From: SZUA-37 sp964472525
GTDB lineage: Bacteria > Pseudomonadota > Gammaproteobacteria > UBA6429 > Thiohalophilaceae
Direction: 5' to 3'
Length of the DNA: 64,000 nucleotides
NCBI GenBank assembly: GCA_964472525.1
Contig: CAYYLL010000010.1
Span: 17,812 to 81,811 of the forward strand
Each line of letters starts with the position of its first letter. The first letter of the stretch is position 1. The notes below the pieces were generated by a model. The model was not told the origin of the DNA. It was given only the letters and a program-made list of their open reading frames with translations, and ran no database searches. A program made the translations under genes and the position numbers. This document shows, one piece after another, positions 63,615 to 64,000 of this stretch.

Positions 63615-64000
63615 ATTTGAGCTATTGCAGTTAAGGCCGTCTCAGTCACATTGCCACCTCAGCACAGATTGATATTGTAAAATTTTGTGTGAGGGGTTTT
63701 GATTTTTTACTACGCAGTACATAGAGAGCGACTGATACCTTTTTTGCCTTTTGCCCAGATTAGGCCTAATTCTTCAATCATTTCAGCTATATGTAAAAAA
63801 TCGGCTAATATAATTGTTAGAATTATTTTGTTGCGAGATAGGAGATACATTTTTCACCGTTAGTTTTACCAAGATACTTCATGATATTTTTTTATTTTTT
63901 TTAATAAACGGAGTTCTTTTTTCTATATTTTTACCCTCAAAACCGAAATAATTATTCAAATAATAGCAAGTTGACGGAATTAAAAACTTAAGATCAGAAA
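63615..64000. other. 386-bp AT-rich tail with no recognised gene
   Basis: The region is strongly AT-rich, with T runs near 63885-63902. Apart from a possible 46-codon frame on the minus strand (63710-63850) I see no gene, terminator or promoter I can support. An unseen gene to the right may own its promoter here. Confidence 0.4.
63710..63850 (-). CDS. Possible 46-residue small protein
   Basis: On the minus strand GGTGA then AAA precedes an ATG opening a frame that begins MYLLSRNKIILTIILADF and continues FLHIAEMIEELGLIWAKGKK to a TAG. It would have a hydrophobic N-terminal half and a basic end, like many short membrane peptides. The ribosome-site spacing is short, no family is recognised, and AT-rich DNA makes chance frames common, so support is weak. 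Confidence 0.2.
   Translation of the reverse strand: MYLLSRNKIILTIILADFLHIAEMIEELGLIWAKGKKGISRSLCTA

Noticed and set aside
1..64000. tRNA, rRNA, CRISPR array, prophage or toxin-antitoxin locus
   Set aside because: I looked for tRNA T-loops, regularly spaced repeats, integrase and transposase motifs and found none I could support.

Overview
The window looks like a chromosomal segment of a motile, sulfur-oxidising gammaproteobacterium with a fairly AT-rich genome (roughly 40% G+C by eye). The clade is suggested by neighbourhoods familiar from gammaproteobacteria: bamD / rluD-pgeF-...-clpB, gcvR-bcp // dapA-bamC-MBL-purC, parE-parC, and epmB // efp-epmA. The sulfur lifestyle rests on a complete SoxB-type thiosulfohydrolase gene. 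I see no rRNA, tRNA, CRISPR array, prophage or transposase gene. Nearly all of the window is conserved core genome.

Layout. 1-11236: a type II secretion operon in the order gspC (cut by the left edge), D, E, F, G, H, I, J, K, L, M, N, with many short overlaps. 11259-14558: convergent pilR-pilS two-component genes and a small PP0621-like membrane protein. 14660-16969: nadE, glnB (P-II) and bamD. 17087-24410: rluD-pgeF, then a small inserted non-autonomous element with terminal inverted repeats and a 9-bp flanking duplication, an interrupted mini-gene, a ZIP metal transporter, a membrane-anchored glutamate-synthase-like FMN protein, and clpB. 24597-31670: a CheX-like protein, an unknown membrane protein, msrPQ, soxB, hemH and a DUF2914 protein. 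31886-40659: a DUF6763-like small protein, ettA, an Aer-like chemoreceptor, a LysR regulator, an unknown gene joined to an AI-2E/PerM permease, and the phoH-bcp-gcvR operon (minus strand). 41010-44630: dapA-bamC-MBL-purC. 44790-51372: a second chemoreceptor, then parE and parC. 51435-56650: a class III nucleotide cyclase with a TPR-like lipoprotein, an M48 protease and a DUF1015 protein. 56720-63614: a FimX-like degenerate GGDEF-EAL protein, a PilZ-like protein, epmB, efp and epmA.

How it fits together. The most coherent non-core theme is motility and second-messenger signalling scattered among housekeeping genes. Sequences matching the flagellar sigma-28 (FliA) promoter, TAAA...N11...GCCGATAA, with an exact 11-bp spacer, lie 30-60 bp upstream of the cheX-like gene, both chemoreceptor genes and the cyclase-lipoprotein operon, and more weakly upstream of the glutamate-synthase-like gene. 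This suggests a dispersed flagellar-class regulon that includes a cAMP (or cGMP) synthase. A perfect CRP-type palindrome upstream of the DUF2914 gene indicates that a CRP/Vfr-like regulator is probably used. The FimX-like and PilZ-like neighbours point to c-di-GMP control of type IV pili, whose regulators PilS/PilR are also in the window.

All product names come from recognising protein sequence by eye. No database search was run.
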